Shown here piece after piece: positions 40,722 through 42,081 of a DNA stretch of 42,081 nt; positions within the stretch are counted from its first letter, which is position 1, and the number at the start of each line of letters is the position of its first letter. The stretch is taken from assembly GCA_025457685.1 (NCBI GenBank), contig JALOTV010000001.1:1-42081 (forward strand), read 5' to 3'. The notes below the pieces were generated by a model. The model searched no databases. It was not told where the DNA came from and saw only the letters and a program-made list of their open reading frames with translations. A program made the position numbers and the translations under genes. Origin of the DNA: Opitutaceae bacterium. GTDB taxonomy: Bacteria; Verrucomicrobiota; Verrucomicrobiia; Opitutales; Opitutaceae.

Positions 40722-41282
40722 ATGCCGATATACGAATACTACTGCTCCCAAAACCACACGGTTTACCAGTTCTACGCGCGCAGCCTGGCGCAGGGAAAAC
40801 TCACTCCGCGTTGTCCGGATAATCCCAAGTGGCCGCTCAAGCGCGTCGTGTCGCAGTTCGCGTTCACCGGCCGGGCCAAGGAGCCCGTGGCCGGCGACGA
40901 GCAGCCCGCGAGCGAGGGCGGGCCGGACGACGCCCGCATGGAGGCGGCGATGCAGGCGATGGAGAAGGAGTTCGATTCGGTGGATGAAAACGATCCCAAG
41001 GCCATGGCCCGCATGATGCGGCGCATGTCCGAGCTCACGGGCGAAAAGATCGACGGCGAGATGGAGGAGGTGGTGCGAAAACTTGAGGAGGGCGTGGACC
41101 CCGAGGCGCTCGAGGACAGGCTTGGCGCCGGTGCGGGCGACGAAGACTCCGAGGGCGAGTATGGCGAGCCCGGCGGGGCGCCGCGCAGCGAAGCCGAGAA
41201 AAAAGAGGCGCGCATGCGCTGGCGGGTGCGCCGTGCCACCACCGCGCCGAGGCGCGATCCGCAGCTTTACGACTACGAGTGA
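40722..41282 (+). CDS. FmdB-like small protein with a degenerate zinc ribbon
   Basis: A 186-aa protein. The N terminus MPIYEYYCSQNHTVYQFYAR resembles the FmdB/putative regulatory zinc-ribbon family (MPxYEYxCxxCG), but the knuckles are altered: C8 is followed by N11 and H12 instead of a second Cys, and C31 is followed by PDNP instead of CG. Residues about 65-125 are a charged helical region (MEAAMQAMEKEFDSVDENDP, MMRRMSELTGEKIDGEMEEV), and the tail is acidic, then basic, ending LYDYE. It follows potA by 76 bp and precedes the phosphatase gene by 67 bp. Function is unknown; metal binding may be reduced or mixed Cys/His. Confidence 0.65.
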   Translation: MPIYEYYCSQNHTVYQFYARSLAQGKLTPRCPDNPKWPLKRVVSQFAFTGRAKEPVAGDEQPASEGGPDDARMEAAMQAMEKEFDSVDENDPKAMARMMRRMSELTGEKIDGEMEEVVRKLEEGVDPEALEDRLGAGAGDEDSEGEYGEPGGAPRSEAEKKEARMRWRVRRATTAPRRDPQLYDYE

Positions 41283-41349
41283 GCGGGCCGCGCGGTTTTG
41301 GTTTTCCACCGGCCGCGTCGCGCGGTTGTATCGTTGATTCTCTTTGCCG

Positions 41350-42081
41350 ATGCACACGCCCGAACTTCTTGACCGTATCTCCGCCGCCAAAGCCGCCGTC
41401 CTCGCGCAAACGGAGTTTCTGCATCGCGAATTTGGGCAGGTGAAGAGCCTCTGGAAGTCGGACGGCACGCGCGTGACCGCGGCAGACATCGCCATTTCGG
41501 AGGGGATTTTCCGCGAGTTGGGCGCGAAGTTTCCCGCCGACGAATACCTGAGCGAAGAGCTCGGCGACGGGGCCGCGCCGGTGGTCATGCAGGCGCGTTT
41601 TGCCTGGGTGCTCGATCCGATCGACGGCACCAACAACTACGCGACGGGCATCCCTTACTGCGCCATCTCGCTGGCGTTGTTGGAGCACGGCGTGCCAGTC
41701 TATGGCGTGATCTACGACCTCGCGCGTCGCACCTTGATGCACGGCGGCCCGGCCTTTGGCGCCTGGGATGGCGAGTCGCCGGTCCGGGTGAACACCGCGA
41801 CGCCGTCCAACCTGCGCATGCTGGGCTTTCACAGCCCTTCGGACAAACGCTTCGCGCCCCATGCGACCAAGTTGGTGGAGCGGTTCAAAATCCGTGGCCT
41901 GGGCAGCAGCACGCTTCACCTCGCCTACGTGGGCGCCGGCCTGCTCGACGCCACGGTGGATCACAACGTCAAGGTCTGGGATATCGCGGCGGCGGTGCCC
42001 TTTTGCCAAGGCGCGGGCGGGGAGGTGCGTTATCTCGACGGTCCCCTGTTTCCGCTGAAAGTTTTCGACCTCAAGATGGGC
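41350..42081 (+). CDS. Inositol monophosphatase family protein (3' end beyond the window)
   Basis: 244 codons are visible and the frame is open at the right edge. The protein has the Mg-dependent inositol monophosphatase motifs: SEELG (E69/E70 metal ligand), WVLDPIDGTNNYATG (D89 and D92) and the second motif VWDIAAAVPFCQGAGG (D211). The family covers inositol-1-phosphatase, histidinol-phosphatase (HisN), 3'-phosphoadenosine-5'-phosphatase (CysQ) and FBPase-like members. GIPYCAISLALLEHG and the short N terminus do not decide among them. About 15-25 residues are probably missing. It is read in the same direction as the pot genes and may be a separate transcript. Confidence 0.88.
   Translation, partial: MHTPELLDRISAAKAAVLAQTEFLHREFGQVKSLWKSDGTRVTAADIAISEGIFRELGAKFPADEYLSEELGDGAAPVVMQARFAWVLDPIDGTNNYATGIPYCAISLALLEHGVPVYGVIYDLARRTLMHGGPAFGAWDGESPVRVNTATPSNLRMLGFHSPSDKRFAPHATKLVERFKIRGLGSSTLHLAYVGAGLLDATVDHNVKVWDIAAAVPFCQGAGGEVRYLDGPLFPLKVFDLKMG

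Overview
The window is GC-rich bacterial chromosome. It most resembles the phylum Verrucomicrobiota, probably near Opitutaceae. The basis is a PEP-CTERM protein, LacI-type regulators with a PDPxLxSLxxYRR linker, large fibronectin-III proteins ending in a DxDxDG-NLxEYAxG module, a secreted pseudopilin, and start codons without Shine-Dalgarno sequences. This assignment is inferred from family content. No rRNA or marker phylogeny was available.

From 0.2 to 35.4 kb lies an accessory carbohydrate-utilisation region. A leftward operon (7694 to 209) encodes a GPH-type sugar symporter, a fusion of two serine hydrolases, a GH36 alpha-galactosidase and a secreted beta-helix protein. Divergent from it are a secreted LamG-like protein and a GH43 beta-xylosidase/arabinofuranosidase. 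Next come a PEP-CTERM autotransporter-type protein (leftward), a truncated LacI gene joined to a frameshifted helical-repeat gene, a secreted alginate-lyase-like protein with discoidin domains, a GH95 alpha-L-fucosidase, and a hydroxyacid dehydrogenase plus GH2 beta-galactosidase pair divergent from an intact LacI regulator. The region ends with a 1319-aa secreted protein of unidentified catalytic type, divergent from a pseudopilin and a 1585-aa surface protein. No SusC/SusD pair is present. Together the enzymes could strip fucose, galactose and xylose/arabinose from plant or algal glycans, with short sugars imported by the symporter and finished in the cytoplasm.

Two signals link the accessory genes. 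A 17-bp LacI-operator-like motif (core GTTTACAnTGnAAAC) lies in the promoter regions of several operons and is doubled in two divergent intergenic regions. A domain of about 200 residues, which I do not recognise, occurs four times in the 1585-aa protein and once in the 1319-aa protein across the operator pair. Both proteins also share the same C-terminal module.

From 36 kb onward the content is housekeeping: tRNA-Arg(CCG), aroQ, a polyamine ABC transporter in the order potC-potD-potB-potA, a small FmdB-like protein, and the start of an inositol-monophosphatase-family gene that runs off the right edge. The tRNA marks the visible boundary between accessory and core segments.
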